Source: Siphonodentalium dalli
Lineage: Eukaryota; Mollusca; Scaphopoda; Gadilida; Siphonodentaliidae
Assembly: GCA_032622095.1 (NCBI GenBank)
Contig: CP136069.1
Location: forward strand, 107,906,278-107,970,277
Direction of reading: 5' to 3'
Length of the DNA stretch: 64,000 bases
Program-made: the position numbers and the translations under genes
Notes under the pieces: model-generated
What the model saw: only the letters and a program-made list of their open reading frames with translations
The model's database searches: none
What the model was told of the DNA's origin: nothing
Shown: in pieces, positions 1-13,025 of the stretch
Layout of the letters: every line of letters starts with the position of its first letter
Position numbering within the stretch: the first letter of the stretch is position 1

Positions 1-1
1 G

Positions 2-993
2 GATTTTTTATTACAAGGTTTTACTTCCGGCTTTGACACAGAAATATCCCAATTTCCAACCCAATCCTTATCATTAAGAAACCTTCAATCAGCAGTTCAA
101 GATCCCGCAGCAGTGGACGAGTTGCTAGTGAAAGAACTGGACAAAGGTTTTATTTTTGGTCCGTTTTCGGAGCCGCCATTTGCCACTTACCGCATTAATC
201 CTATCGGAATCGCAGTCAGGAAGCTATCCAAAAAAAAGCGCCTTCTCTTAATTCATTGATTAGCCAAGAAGACTTCTCCCTAACATATGTTTCAGTGGAC
301 CATGCTGCAAAGATCATTAAGCAACTACCTCCAGGTAGTCACCTTTTTCATTGCGACATTTCCAGCGCTTTCAAATTATGTCCAACGAAGAAGTCATTGT
401 GGCCATTCTACGGCATCAGCTGGAGGAACAAATTTTACTTTTATTCCAAATTGTGTTTTGGCAGTCGTTCATCCCCAAAAAATTTCAATTCTCTATCAAT
501 CGCGCTATGCTGGATTGCCACAAACATTTACGGGGTACCTAATCTCTTGCACTACTTAGATGATTTCGTTACAATCATTCCCAGGGATATTAACCCCCAA
601 CCGGTAGTTGACAACCTGATCAAAGCTTTTTCAGACGCAAATATACCTTTGGCTGAAGAAAAGTCAGTAGGCCCCTCAACTTGCTTAGAATTCCTCGGCA
701 TTATTTTAGACTCCAAAAACATGGAATGCCGCCTCCCTAAAGGTCTCAAGCAGCTGCTGCAATCATTCATGTCCAGAACCACCTGTACTAAGCAACAATT
801 ATTGAGCTTGTTAGGCCATATGAGCTTTGCAGCCAAAGTCGTAGTGCCTGGTCGCTCTTTTATCTCTTATTTAATTTCTCTAGCATCATCCGTCCCTGAA
901 TTGCATCATCATGTTAACATTTCGGCCGCTTGCCGCAGGGACATAGCCATGTGGCTTGACTTCTTGGAACGGTTCATCAGTTTTTCTGAATAG
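2..993 (+). pseudogene. Reverse transcriptase remnant
   Basis: Two frames make up one RT domain. The first (2-247) ends with KKKRLLLIH and a stop; the second (256-993) continues and holds the palm motifs: catalytic Asp in HCDISSAF (residue 34) and the YLDD box (residues 100-103, HYLDDFVTI), with the usual LEFLGIILD block after it. The frame break near 245-255 falls in the segment before the first catalytic Asp. A second break near 965-975 separates RT from RNase H. In the family, RT copies the genomic RNA into cDNA; this copy is dead. The upstream part is truncated by the window edge. Confidence 0.85.
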
Positions 994-1474
994 AGATTTC
1001 ATATCATCTAATGATCTGAGTCTTTACACGGATGCCAGTTCCACAATTGGCTTTGGAGGCATCTTCCGTACTCACTGGTTCCACGGCAGATGGCCTCAAG
1101 AAATGAAAATCGAACATGAAAAAGACTGGTCAATGGCATTTCTGGAAATTTATCCTATCGCCATTTCTTCCATGCTTTGGGGTCATTTATGGTCCAATAA
1201 ACGCATTGTTTTTATATGCGATAATGAAGCGACCGTGTTAATCATCAAAAAAGGCCGTTCCAAGATTCCAGCCATTATGAATTTAATGCGTCGTCTAACT
1301 CTTTCTGCATTAACTCACAATTTCATGTTTTATGCATCATATATTCCTTCTAAACAAAATACTATCGCTGATAAGCTCTCACGTTATTGTTTTCAGGAAT
1401 TTCGCAATTTGGCACCGGAAGCAGATTCCGATCCAATTCCATGCCCCTCCTTCAAAGCAGTCACGGCAGTCTAA
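956..1474 (+). pseudogene. RNase H domain remnant
   Basis: The frame holds a recognisable retroelement RNase H with its acidic residues in order: Asp in LYTDASSTIGFGG, Glu in AFLEIYPI, Asp in FICDNEATV and Asp in NTIADKLSR. It follows the RT after a frameshift near 965-975, so the first residues of this frame are not native. It ends at 1474 while the recombinase frame is already open from about 1387. Overlapping RNase H and YR frames are usual in this group, so that change of frame may be original. In the family it degrades the RNA strand during cDNA synthesis. Confidence 0.8.
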
Positions 1475-2484
1475 ACGACAAGGCGGAGGAGCTGTGGTTA
1501 AACTCTGTTTCACCCCAAACTAGGGTCCAATACCAAGTCGGTCTAAATTGGCTCAAAAAGTTTGCGCTAATGGGAAACATTCCCATCATTCACAAGCACC
1601 AGCTGCCAGTATTGGATGAAACAACCATCTTGCAGTTCATATCATTCTGCTATTCCGAGATAAGACTCTCATTTTCCACTATAAAGTTATACTTGTCAGG
1701 AATACGTTTCTTCTACTAAGCAGTTGGTCTGCCTAATCCTGTGGAACAACCCAATGGTCATCCATGGCCAAGAATGCAAGGAGTTCTAAAATCTATTAAG
1801 AAACAACAAGGAACCACACCTCATCCACGCTTGCCAATCACTTTTGATATGCTCTGCCAACTAGTGGTTAAGCTCAATCAGTCACCTTCATGTATCTCTA
1901 ACATTGATTGCCTCATGATGAAGACCGCACTCGGAATAGGTTTTTTCGGATTTCTTAGATGTGGCGAATTTACAATTAAGAGCAATCACGAAAAAGCTTC
2001 GGCCATTTCTATCAAAGACGTGTCTTTTCACTCCAGTCTAAAGCTCAAAACTGCCTCTTTGCTGCTTCGCCAGTCAAAAACAGACCCCTTCAAAAAGGGC
2101 GTATGCATCAAATATTTCTGCTTACCTTCGTTATGCCCAGTTCTATTGCTGGAGCAATTAATAAGAGCTCGCAAACAGAGCGGAGCCTCAGAAAACGCAC
2201 CACTGCTGGTGGATGGTGACGGCCACCCATTAACTCGTCATAATTTTGTGAGCAACCTTAAGGTTTTAATCCATAGCTGCGGAATTTCTTCACAATTTTA
2301 TTCAGGCCACAGCCTTCCTATTGGAGCAGCAACCACTGCATGCGCCGCTCGATATCGAAGATCATTTAATTAAAACCCTCGGCAGGTGGGAGTCTGACTG
2401 TTATACTCGATATATTCATACTCCCATCGTGACGTTACAGCAAGCTCATCGTGCCTTAGCCGGGACATATAACCCGTGCAAGTA
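1441..2484 (+). pseudogene. Tyrosine recombinase (integrase) remnant
   Basis: The core-binding domain (NSVSPQTRVQYQVGLNWL) is followed by an in-frame stop at 1717-1719, then the catalytic domain: FFGFLRCGEF carries the first Arg. The His box reads HSLPIGAATTA, with Pro where the second catalytic Arg of HxxR is expected. A frameshift near 2350 precedes LGRWESDCYTRYI with the nucleophilic Tyr, ending at TYNPCK and a stop at 2484. Nonsense, frameshift and loss of a catalytic Arg together show an inactive integrase. In the family, YR inserts circular cDNA without a DDE integrase. Confidence 0.85.
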
Positions 2485-5400
2485 GGGAGTTGTCAGTAAT
2501 CCTCTATTCTAGTTGTATTTTGAATATGATGTACGTTCAAGTTCTTAATCATACTTTCCTTTTTTCCTTTAAGTATCCATTGTTAAGTTATCAGTGCGCT
2601 CTTGATGGTGGCCCTGTCCTTACGCCTTCTTTGGGGCTCTCCGCTGGTACCCAGCTTTGTTTGGGTAGTTTAATTCTAAACGCCCCAAATTCAGGATAGC
2701 ATCTTATGGCGAGGATCGATAGTTAAGCATGCGAACTCGCCATAATTCGATTTAGTAGCATATTATTTCAATAACTTTATGGTAAAGCATAGGATACCAG
2801 CTCTGGAGAGTCCCATTAATCCAAATAAAAGCTAGGTATACATGTATATATATATATATATAATCATAGTGGTCATTAACATATATATGGCTAACTTCAT
2901 GCATGCGAAGAGAAGCGATATCACATTCATCTCAAACTTAGTCACATCTATTCATGCATTAGCATGATTAGAGACCTTCAGAAGTTTTTGTTTTAAAAGC
3001 AAGTATAGTTACTTGTATGCTAAAGTCTTGTAGGGTCTCTTATACGAATGTTCACTATGAGAAAAAATGTAAAAGTCTAGAGCTTACTTCCTTTCGCACA
3101 TGTTATTTGTAATACATTTAGTCATAACGTTAGTATGTTGACAGTCCGCAATTAAGATGTCAAGGTACTTATATTGTGACCCCTTCAGTTAGGTAGTACA
3201 GTGGGAGTAATAGTAACTGTAATACTATAGAGACATCCAAGCTATTAAGCTAACATTTTTTATAAAGTGCTATACAAGAAAGTGCCAGTCACGACGCGGC
3301 AATGACCCTCGGAATTAAAGTTCACCGTCGCTCGGTCATATACATGGAATCTTCAATACTATTCTAGCATAACTCATAATTCCTGGGTCATTGACGCGTC
3401 TGCTCATACCTGGCAACTTTCATAATTCTAGTCGCTTCAGTAGAATCATCTAATTATGCCATTTTTACTATCATTATGTTTTGATTATTCATGTTATAAA
3501 TGTTGATGAGAGCACAGTTGGCCTTTCATGTATATAATAAAGAAGATGTTGCGCTACTTAATTCATCTCGACAATGTCAAATTCCGTAAGAGGGGTTATC
3601 AAATTCCTAGTTTGCTAAGTTCCCTACATTTCAGTACCATGTGGTATTTATCGCCGATTACGAGATTACAGAGTGCAGATTCTGTCCGAATAATCCGTAT
3701 TCGTCCAAGCACCTTTTCTTTTGGGAGTTTGTGGTTTCTAGTGCGGAAAGCTAAATTATTGTGAACTGCTCTATTATCATCAAGGGATATAGGTAATTCT
3801 CTCGTTCAAATTTGACTTTATAATCCGGTAAAATGCGAATCTGCTTGATTTCGATATTGTTTACCACCATTCTTTCAAGAATGTATGTTCAAATCTTTTC
3901 AATAGTTACTATAAAGACAAAGCTGGGGCATCGTGTCAGTGGACTTTTGATTAAACATGAAAGGGAATATCGCCGAGAAAGTGACATACAATCATGTTCA
4001 CTCAAACAACGGTATACGGTGTAGCAAACCATGTTGATTGCGACACAGTCCTCGTGCCCAATTTCTGAATAATGCTGACGTAATTCGCGTGCACCTGGCA
4101 TTTGCGAGATACAGATGTGCACAAAAATAACGGCGATTAACAAGTTCCCAATCACTTTTTTGTGGTAATGTTCGTAAGATTACTACTGTAAATAGGCATA
4201 TAATAGGTTTACCTCCTCTTGATGATATAAATATATGATATAGGTCATCAACTGACCACATTGGTAATCTGTATTGGCTTGTCAAAGTTACCCAAGTGCG
4301 TCAGTAAATGACCAGGTTATACTGAGATTTGTACTCAATTTCTACCCATGCCGTTTCTGACGGAATTATTAATTGAAGGTCACATTAATTTTGGCCGTTG
4401 ACTTCACACAACATGTCTAGAAAAATTGGTCTGATTAATTTGAATGGACATGTCTTCCAATGCAAATCGCCGGAGTAAACGTTACAGTTGCAAATATAGT
4501 TGGGTATGACTTAATAATGCAGTATGGAAAATAATACGTATTTATCTGGTTGAAGTTCCATAATATGTTGGTCTATTTTTCAAATTTATAAAAATCAAGT
4601 GTAGCCTAATTAAAGAATTTGTATTATTTACAGTACTTATACTAGTAGCCCATATTATGCACATGTACACTTGTCAGTTAAATATGACTTCGCGTATAAC
4701 CTCTGCACTGGAGATTTGTATCAAAATTTCCACTTTTACTTTTACTTCAGAAATTAAAAACAATGTCATTCTATTGTGAAAACTAGATTCGAAAATTGAC
4801 AGTATTATAATACTATTAATACCACTGTATTGGGTTCCCCTATTTGTGAAAAGGTGGGGGATCCACGCGTGCATATTATAAAAGATCTAAATGCAATAGG
4901 CCACATATATCATATACTTTAAGTGAAATGTAAAGGATGCAGTCACACCTCATCGTATATTCTGGTCGTTATCTAACGAAATCGGAATCCACAAAAGACA
5001 TGAAATTTGGGAAGAGCTCGATTTAACCAATCACAGTGGTAACTCAATTCAGACAGGGAAAGAGGGCTACACCTGTTGATACTATAATGATTGACGTTGG
5101 TGTTTTTTTTTGGTGTCCTTTGCCCTCTGATAATTGATTTCTGTATGCGGTACAAAGGAACCCTTTGATATAATGATATTCGTCGTCTTATGTCAGTTAG
5201 ATTTCCGGTTGGTTGCTTTGATGGACCTTGCTGTGTTTTAGTTGCATGTTATGAACAGTGGCCAAGTTGTATCAAATGTGTTGCCATTACAAACAGTGTC
5301 AAACTGACATCATTGTTATAACTAGGTCAGCCGTGCGCACTCTCTTGTCAAATATATCTGAGTACTCACTCCCTGCATGCCATTTGACTATATAGTTGTG

Positions 5401-5559
5401 GAAATGACTGCTAAATGAAGCCATACCAAGATTCGTCAAGGAAAAGTGTTTAAATTGCCGTATTTTTTTTATTAAGTTAATAAACACTGAAAACGAAACC
5501 CAGCAATAGTCATAGATCTATACTGTATAGTATGCGGTGATGTTTTACGATTTTACCGG
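2485..5559. other. Intergenic/intronic stretch, little recognisable
   Basis: I see no supported coding region. It holds a short (AT)n tract near 2842-2861, a hairpin at 2704-2745 and general AT-rich sequence. It probably belongs to the UBR5 intron below exon 12868-13025 or to old transposon debris. Confidence 0.5.
2704..2745. repeat. Small hairpin downstream of recombinase remnant
   Basis: TTATGGCGAG (2704-2713) and CTCGCCATAA (2736-2745) are perfect 10-bp inverted arms around a 22-nt loop, about 220 bp after the recombinase stop. It might be part of the element's 3' end; nothing else supports that. Confidence 0.4.
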
Positions 5560-5797
5560 CCCGATACCCATGAATATATTCCGCAAATGTTCCGGAAAGA
5601 TGGCCGCCTGCATTCAAATTCCGATAACGTTGTGGTGAATTCCGCAATTATTTCCGCAAATTCCGAAAGAGGAAACTCAAATTCCAATAACGTTATGCTG
5701 AATTCCGCAATTATTTCCGCAAATTGTTCATAACGTCATTTGTTTTCGGAAAATGCTTTCGGAATTCCGCAAAGACGTTTGAGACGCTCCCTAATAA
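5560..5797. repeat. End of a Harbinger-like foldback element with ATTCCG subrepeats
   Basis: The stretch has a 63-bp tandem duplication (units starting 5615 and 5678) rich in ATTCCGCAA and TTCCG motifs, and finishes GACGCTCCCTAATAAG. The CTCCCTAA end matches the GGGA(C/G)C...TCCCTAA ends of the elements at 15765-18549 and 44724-47916. Only one end is visible, so this is a solo or broken end. Confidence 0.45.
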
Positions 5798-6530
5798 GCA
5801 GCAATTCTTTGCCAAATAGCTCTGGTAATTTGCAGACAAGTAGCCTCCGTGACAAACATGTTCCGCCATTTTGAACATACTTCTCATATAACTCAACAGA
5901 GCTTCAACTAAAAGAGCTGTCGCTTCTCATGAAATCTACAACAGCTTGAAGAGGCGGTTCGATATCAGGTAGTGCCATGGATATTGTGGCAGCTTTTGTA
6001 GCTGCTTGTACCGCTCGTTCTCCCTTGAATGACTGACGGCAATCAGAATGGTATCGAGCATCTGATGCGTGTAAGTCGCTTACGGCTCGACTTATTCAAA
6101 CCCGGACTTCGTCGGACTATTTGTCAGCACGTTCGTCGCACTTGCTGAGAATATCCTCTTTTGGAGTCATACCACCATGTGTAAGTTGGGTTTGTCGGAA
6201 GATGTATGCAGGCCTCCACCTAGAAGGATTTTTCTTATCTTTTTATACTTTACATTCTAGCCCACAAAACACGCAATCATTCAGGAAATTGATGCTACCG
6301 ACGTCTGAACGGCTGGTCATTTTATTAGGTGCTGCATCGTCAGGTTGCTCCACATTGGAACCGCGCTTTTGTTTGGCTTTTGCCACTGTTTTCGGGTGTA
6401 TGTACTTATTTATACACTCCCTATGAGCATCAAGTGTAATATTGTTGTCGGCTTCGAATCTTGGGCGCAAATCAAGGTGAAGACCGTCACCATATATCTC
6501 GCTACTGGTAATGACCTTTTTAATTCAAGT
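5770..6530 (-). pseudogene. Nonsense-ridden copy of a multi-copy Cys/His-rich invertebrate protein
   Basis: One minus-strand frame stays readable for about 240 codons, interrupted by in-frame stops (one near 5904-5906, three more upstream) but no obvious frameshift below 6470. Blocks in order: HRECINKYIHPKT, a basic linker, NDCVFCGLEC (CxxCG-x-C), TPKEDILSKCDERAD, SDARYHSDCRQSFKGERAV, SSVELYEKYVQNGG, ELFGKELLLI. The pattern H..C..Y / CxFCG..C / YHxDC..F / LY.kYv...GG recurs in uncharacterised, highly repeated proteins of molluscs and cnidarians; that is from memory, and I cannot name the family. The stops mean this copy is dead. It is probably transposon-borne, since the Harbinger-like end above abuts its C-terminal part. 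Confidence 0.55.
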
Positions 6531-6579
6531 GGTCAAAACCTTAACAAAGCGATGCCGCTCGAATCAGAGCACTCATAAA

Positions 6580-9500
6580 TGTCAGCAAAGTAGCACCTCT
6601 GCGACATATCCAGAAAAGTTCCAGAAAAGCCTCAAGGAACAAAACTGAGGAACTTCACTCAGCGAATAACTTAAAACATGAAACAAGTTATTAAATCAAC
6701 AATGAGGCAAGAATGAGTCAAATCAAACTAAACGTGAATACACAAGTGGTTTTCAAAGATACTCTGTTACTGGGCAACAGAATACTGATAAAAAAAACTT
6801 TGAATATCGATTACAAGTAAAAGCACGTGTTCGCCTGTTGAGTGATCAAATGCTACTGAACTGACTGTAATGACATTTTGGAGCATGAAGTTATTAAAGA
6901 GCGTTTTTCTTACGACTAAAATATCGGTAAATATTAACGCTCTTTATTGTCAGATTTCAGGGCGGTATGATGTCGAGTTCTAGAATCTAGAGTATAATAG
7001 TGAATGCTAGGTGTATTAATGATAATATTCCTCAATATTTTCATGTTAGTCATGTGAATTTGCAACAAATTCCAAGTAACTGTGGTTTTACGTCTGGGAA
7101 CAAATTTGGGGGGGTATACTTTTTAGCTTGCTATAAACAAAATTGCTCAAGGCTGACAGATGGCCTGACAATAAAATCTTGATGTCGGATACCTGAATTT
7201 ACAAAATCCGCAGAGAGAAAAAACTTTATACGCGAAAACACGCATTTGTGAATTTCAGGGGTTTGGCGGCCAGACTAGAATGAACTGCGCGAATCCTAAA
7301 TGACTGACAGGTTTCGCTTTTCTCAATAGCGGGTGTGTTTTGTCTGGCTATTTGTCATAGATTTAAAAAGCATGTACAAATCTTTTGTTTGTGTGAATAT
7401 TCACATCATATATTTCAAGGTAGCCAGATGGACGAACAACCAGTGGTCAATCCAGCCATCGACAGAATATGTGTAGCATACTATGCTATGAGTACACAAC
7501 TTTTAAATATGTGCTTTATAAAGTGTCCAATAATAAACCTGGTTCAAAAGTAAAATGGTTAAAGGAATCAGGGAGCTAAATGTGTTCCACAGTCGTGGAG
7601 CGAGTACACCATGGAATGCTAAAGGTGAAGGTAACTGAAGAATGACCTCACCTGATACCTGTGACACGTTATTAAAGGATGACATCATGTTTATTTGATT
7701 TGTACATCATATCTAAATAATATAAACTGGTGAATTAATGGGGGAATGGATTTTTGTGAGTGGGAAATTTATTTAACTAGCTGCTGTAGTTCTGGGTTTT
7801 GCCAGACCAAATTTAGCTGTGGGATAGCCCTGTCGTACACTTGGGGATTTATTTTAAAAAGTAAACAAATGACCTGATTTTTCTTGCATTTTCGTGATCA
7901 ACTGGTGTCAATCTAGCTGGGTAAACACCACTGGAATAGCCTGTAGGCTTCAATTCAGTGAATTCGGTCGAAACGTTAACACTGTCGCCTATGGGAAACC
8001 ATTTAGTTCAGTGATTCCTAAAGACATATTGTGGACTAGCTTGTTCGGGTGTGAGAACCTGACAAGTTAATACTCAGAAGCTATGCCAACTGTGGGAATG
8101 TAGCATTCTACTAGCATCACCGAAAATCTCAAAGAAATCGACAATACCAATCCATAGTTATCATCGTCTGAACTATGCTTAATTCTAAATATTTACATCT
8201 CAATAGCGCTTTTCACGATAGACGTCATCATATGTGGGCGGAGCCAATTTAGCATCAGATGCAAACCGGGTCGGACATTCATTGGAGCCAGTATTCATAT
8301 CTCTGTATAGAAACAATGCCCGGACGTCCGTTTTGAACTTAAAATTGATGCAGGGTGAAGTGCCCGGCGCTAAATTTCAACATGCAGTGAAACAATCAAT
8401 GGCCATTATATAAATTGTACCCACGATCGGAATAATTTACCAGATGTTAGGTATATTATATCTTACAACAGAACGCCTGTTACTAGTAGCTGTGGTCATG
8501 TCTGCACCTGGACACAATGGTTCGTACTGTCTACGGACGTATGACATGCAAAAAACTCATTAGTCGGCGCCCTATTGAGATTTGAACATTTAGAGTAATA
8601 AAATTTGTCATTTTGTGAGCTTATTTGGACCATTTTGTGGACGTCGGAATTTAAACATGCCAATTTGTAAGGGTCACGGTGGCATTCTTGAAACTGTCAC
8701 ACATGTCACAGGTTGTAAAACTGCATACATTAGTTTATTTTATTTTCATTTGAACAACAACAACAAAACAAGATATACAATTCCATGAAACATTAATTTT
8801 GTAAATATCAAGATTCAGTTTTGCATATGTCTTATCCTGAATCTGTAAATTAACTGTCACCTGTACATGTAATATACAAACTGATTTAAAAATGTCTGTG
8901 ATATATGAACGATAAAATACTGTAAAAAGTTGCACATAGTTGAAAGCACGGTGTTCTCAAGCCAAAATTGTCAAACATTATATAAGGCTATTTATAACAC
9001 GTACATTAAGACAATGTTATAATAAGAAATGTCAACAGCAAGCGTCTCCGTATATGCATGCAGGTGTTTGATACTCCAAATCAATTATATCATATTTTAT
9101 GGTGATTTGTCATATTATCAAATAACTTTTTCGCTAGATCCATGATTATTTAACGAAAGCATATTTATGGCGATGTTGCCTTACAGCTTTGCCATCAACA
9201 CCAGTTCTCAGTTCACAAATCCATGTTTATTCTTCACAAATCAGTAGTGCATCGACGGCATCTTTGGTCCCTGAATTATTCTCCACGTAATTGACATAGC
9301 TAAAATAACCAAGGGACATCTGGCGACATAAGCGTTTCTGTGGCATCATGTTGAATTAGTGGGGCTACGGCACGAACAAAATATTTGCTGCACATATATG
9401 TGCAATTTTAACGGTATACACAGTAAATTTTTCGTTTCAGCAACAACTAATTAATCCATAAATCACATATTTTATCTGTTTGATTTTAGCTTAGGAAAGG

Positions 9501-10639
9501 GCGTCAAAGTTACATTTTCCAAGTGATTTTCTTCACATTTCTTCTGCCATTGTTGCATAAGCCATACCAACAATTGTGGTGGCCCCTTTTTCATTATAAG
9601 ACCAACCATCACTGTTTCATGGGATGACATGTTTACATTGCGCAAGGTAGGGCAACGTATTGTAATACCGGAGAATGTCCGACCCTCTGTTTATAAACAA
9701 TGCCACATGCTCTCGCTGTTCTATAAATAGCATCATTTCGCTAGACTGAAGAGTGCTATTCGGGATGCGACAATCAGCGATAAACTAAAACAAATTATTT
9801 CGCCATCGATAGTCATATTGCATTTAATTAATATATAAGAATGGCGGTGTTTGTTGTAATTTGGATTAAATAATCGTAACAATAACTACTTTGAGCAAGA
9901 CTATTCTCCATTTCTATTTGATCACCCAACCGGAATATTTCACATCACTTTAATTAATTCCAAATGTTTTTCTGACAGATCAAAGGAGATACCAAACCAT
10001 AAGAATTTGATCAAATTAAAATAGGATGCATGCCCCATTTACAAATTGAATCGTCATTAAAATTATATAAACAAGAACATGGGGCAGAGTTAGATGTCAA
10101 GGGGTGATTAATTACTTTCCATGATATGAGCTGGGGCAAGCCATCACAAACAATGCACAACAGATGTCAGTGGAGACTGCTTTTATAATAGGGTATGCTT
10201 TACAGCAAGCACCAAAATGAATAGGCATCTACACTACAGGTATACCTGGTAGATATACAAAGGGATTTGATGGCCTATCATTAGAATAAATTGACCTCAT
10301 TAACTTTGGGGGGGATGGAGAAGGGTAGGGAGGATGGGGATAAAATGTGGGAGGGTCACTTGGAAAGTGTGATAACATCTGGTTCTTTTTGACAGGTCGG
10401 CTTTTGGTTTTCATGGTACAATATTTCCGAAGTACAAAATACTTATCATCGCATAACTTTGTCGAGACTGTCGATCTATTCAGGGCTTTTGAATTAGCTT
10501 TCCGTTTGGGGCAAAAAAAAGTTCGCCCAAAAGTTTGGCCAAATGAAATTTTTATTGGCCAATTTTGAGAAAAAAATGGCCATTGGGCAATTTGGCCACC
10601 AACAGCGCGAACACTAGCAGTGACTGCCATATTTTTAAA
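6580..10639. other. Non-coding intronic stretch
   Basis: No supported gene. A 13-bp inverted pair, GGGTCGGACATTC (8268-8280) and GAATGTCCGACCC (9671-9683), spans 1.4 kb without a clear target duplication. The rest is AT-rich sequence in which I see nothing. Confidence 0.4.
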
Positions 10640-12640
10640 CAAATTTCAGAAAAAATTGATACCTCACCCCTAGAGGTCATCCCGAATATCCATAAGAAGT
10701 TCAGTGACGATCATATGAGGGATGTGGCAAGTAGGGTGTGCGAAAAGATTTAGTCATGCAAGAGTAAAATCCAAGATGGATGGAAGGATATGTTTCTCAT
10801 TGAAAATCATTCAAATTCGATAGCACCCATATATTGGTCACCCCAAAGATCCATATGAAGTTTGGTGATGAACAGAAGAGGAATGTGGTCTGTAGGGTGT
10901 GCCAAAGAATTTAGTTAAGCTAAGAGTAACATCCATGATGGTTGCCACAGGCCATGTTTTCATAGAAAATCATTCAAATTCTATGCTCCCATCTAGAGGT
11001 GACCCTAAATATGCCTGTAAATTTTCAAAACATTTCTCTGATAAATGTGGGTTGAAGAATGTGTCGATGATTCAATTTTGAAATCTAAGATGGCTGCTGG
11101 CAGACATGTTTTTTAACAAAAAATTTCGGGAAAAATTGCTGGCTCTCATTTAGAGGTCACATCAAAGATCCATATGACGATTGGTGATGATTGGATGAGG
11201 GATGTGGCCTGTAAGGTGTGCCAAATGTAATTGTTGATGGATGCATGCCAATCCATAGCAATAGCTCAAACTTGATGAAGTTGAGCTAACAAGAGATCGA
11301 CTCATGAGTAAAAGACATGGACCAAATTTCGTCAAAATTGGACGAATAAATGGGCATACAAAGGTCTAGTTTAATAAACAACACAACAAACAATTTTATA
11401 TCATTTTCTGCTTTGATGAAAACCAAATATAACATATAAACCATCCTATAAATACCAATGAATATCATTTTGTTATTGAAATATTAACAAATTATTTTTG
11501 GTGTCCCTCTAAAACATCGAATTAATCAATACATAGACAATTCAATATCAAACAAAATAGCGTCGATCATGTCACACTTCTCATTCAAAACATGCTATTT
11601 TACACTCAAAATGGAATCTAAATGAAAGTGTCAATGACACACTAGCTCAACTTGGTGAGGTGATTCTAAACATGCCTGTAAATCTTCAAATCAATTCTCC
11701 AGTATATGCAGGTTGCGGGTTGTGCCAATGGATTCAAATTGAAATGCCCATGATGGCTGCTAGCGGCCATGTTTTTTTTAACAAATTTCGAAGGATTTAG
11801 TCACACAAAGAGTAAATTCCAAGTTGGCGGCTGGCACCATGTTTTTTTTTCCAAGAAATTTTGGTCAAAATATGAGGCTGCCATCTAGAGGTCAACCCGA
11901 AGATCCATATGAAGTTTGGTGATGATCGGATGAGGGAAGTGGTCTCTGTAAGGTGTGTCCAAGGATTTAGTCATGTAAAGAGTAAAAGCCAAGATGGCTG
12001 CCGGCGGCCATGTTTTTCATCGAAAATTTATCAAATTCGAGAGCTCCCATATACAAGTGATCACAATCATTCCTACAAAATATTAAAAATTTTCTGACCA
12101 TAAAGATGAGTGTAGCGTGTGCCGATGGATTCAAATTGAAATTCAAAATGGCTGCTGGTGGCCATGTTTTTCATTAAAATTCAGAATTTTGTTTTAGCTC
12201 CCATCTATAGGTCACCACGAAGCTACATATGAAGTTTGGTGAAGAACATATGAGTGATGCGGCCTGTAGGCCATGCCGAAGGAAACTGTTGACAGACGCA
12301 CGGACGACAGTGGCCAACCCACAGCAATAGCTCAAACTTTACATTGTAAAGTTGAGCTCAAAATGATCCGGCCATAAATACGGGCTGTAGGGTGTGCCGA
12401 TTGATTTAAATTTGAAATCCAAGATGGCTGCTGGCGGCCATATTTTTCATTGAAAATTGGAGAAAAAAATATACCTCCCATCTATAGGTTACCCTGAAGC
12501 TACATAATGAAGTTGGTGAAGATCGGATGAGGGATGCGGCCTGTAGGGCATGCCGACAGAAAGAGTTGACGCACGGCGGATACAAACCCATGGCAATAGC
12601 TCAAACTTTACTTTGTAAAAAAAGTTGAGCTAAAAAGAAT
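10640..12640 (+). repeat. Degenerate pearl/HINE-like repeat cluster
   Basis: Diverged units carrying AAGATGGCTGCTGG, GGCCATGTTTTT, a GGTCACCCCGAAG-like block and ATGAAGTTTGGTGA recur every roughly 155-170 bp. Three sub-arrays each end in a hairpin of AGCTCAAACTTT/AAAGTTGAGCT type at 11263-11287, 12329-12358 and 12598-12631, the last two preceded by a short GACGCACGG tract. The layout of core repeats, a short GACGG-type tract and a terminal hairpin is that of bivalve pearl elements (non-autonomous Helentron relatives). No open frame of note. Confidence 0.6.
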
Positions 12641-12867
12641 GAAATAGATGTCGTAAAAATTAGCCTCGAATTTTGAATACCTCTATACGCCTAACTAAAA
12701 CTATTCAAGCTCTAAAATCCTGACATAATTTCCCGAACATGAAAGTGACTGAACCATGATTTTATTTCTTTGTAAAATTTAGGCTTTATATATATGTCAT
12801 CAAAAATGTTTGGATAGGATTTAAAAAATTAGAAAAAGTTACACTGTAATTTTAAGAGTGGGTGTAC

Positions 12868-13025
12868 CTCTTGGAACAGACTCCTGTGAACTAGGAGGCT
12901 CATGTGGCCAGTTGAATGCTGGTATTGAAAGACCAACTTCATCCCTGTCAGGATCACGCACATCTAAACCACTCACAGCTCGGGCAGCTGATGATGCCCT
13001 CCTCATCATTTCCCGTAAACAGTGT
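12868..13025 (-). CDS. UBR5: UBR5 exon (LREMMRR segment)
   Basis: Exon of 158 bp. The acceptor is TTTTTCAG just above 13025 and the donor is GTACAC from 12867. It enters in phase 2 and leaves in phase 1. With the preceding exon it reads G-HCLREMMRRASSAARAVSG, then a DPDRDEVGLSIPAFNWPHEP stretch. The LREMMRRS..AA core is also in vertebrate UBR5, in a low-complexity linker between the N-terminal domains and the UBR box, followed there too by a Pro/Trp-rich stretch. The identification depends on the run of exons as well as this one. The next exon must lie below the window, at least 12.8 kb away. Confidence 0.85.

Larger units (their letters stand above)
1..2484 (+). mobile_element. Decayed tyrosine-recombinase retrotransposon (RT-RNase H-YR), cut by window start
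   Basis: Reverse transcriptase, RNase H and tyrosine recombinase remnants follow one another on the plus strand, the order of tyrosine-recombinase (DIRS/Ngaro-order) retrotransposons. At least three frameshifts and two in-frame stops break the coding sequence, so this copy cannot make its proteins. The 5' part, including any Gag, lies before the window. I could not find terminal or split direct repeats downstream, so the 3' limit is set at the last recombinase codon. It lies antisense to UBR5 and belongs to a different lineage from the DIRS copy at 49089-54852: its recombinase ends GRWESDCYTRYI and the two share no obvious protein similarity outside catalytic motifs. Confidence 0.85.

Noticed and set aside
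8268-9683. 13-bp inverted pair GGGTCGGACATTC as transposon ends
   Set aside because: No target duplication next to either copy, and no similarity further inward.
10229-10642. 137-codon minus-strand frame as a gene
   Set aside because: Pro-rich, unlike any domain, and it runs into the degenerate repeat cluster.
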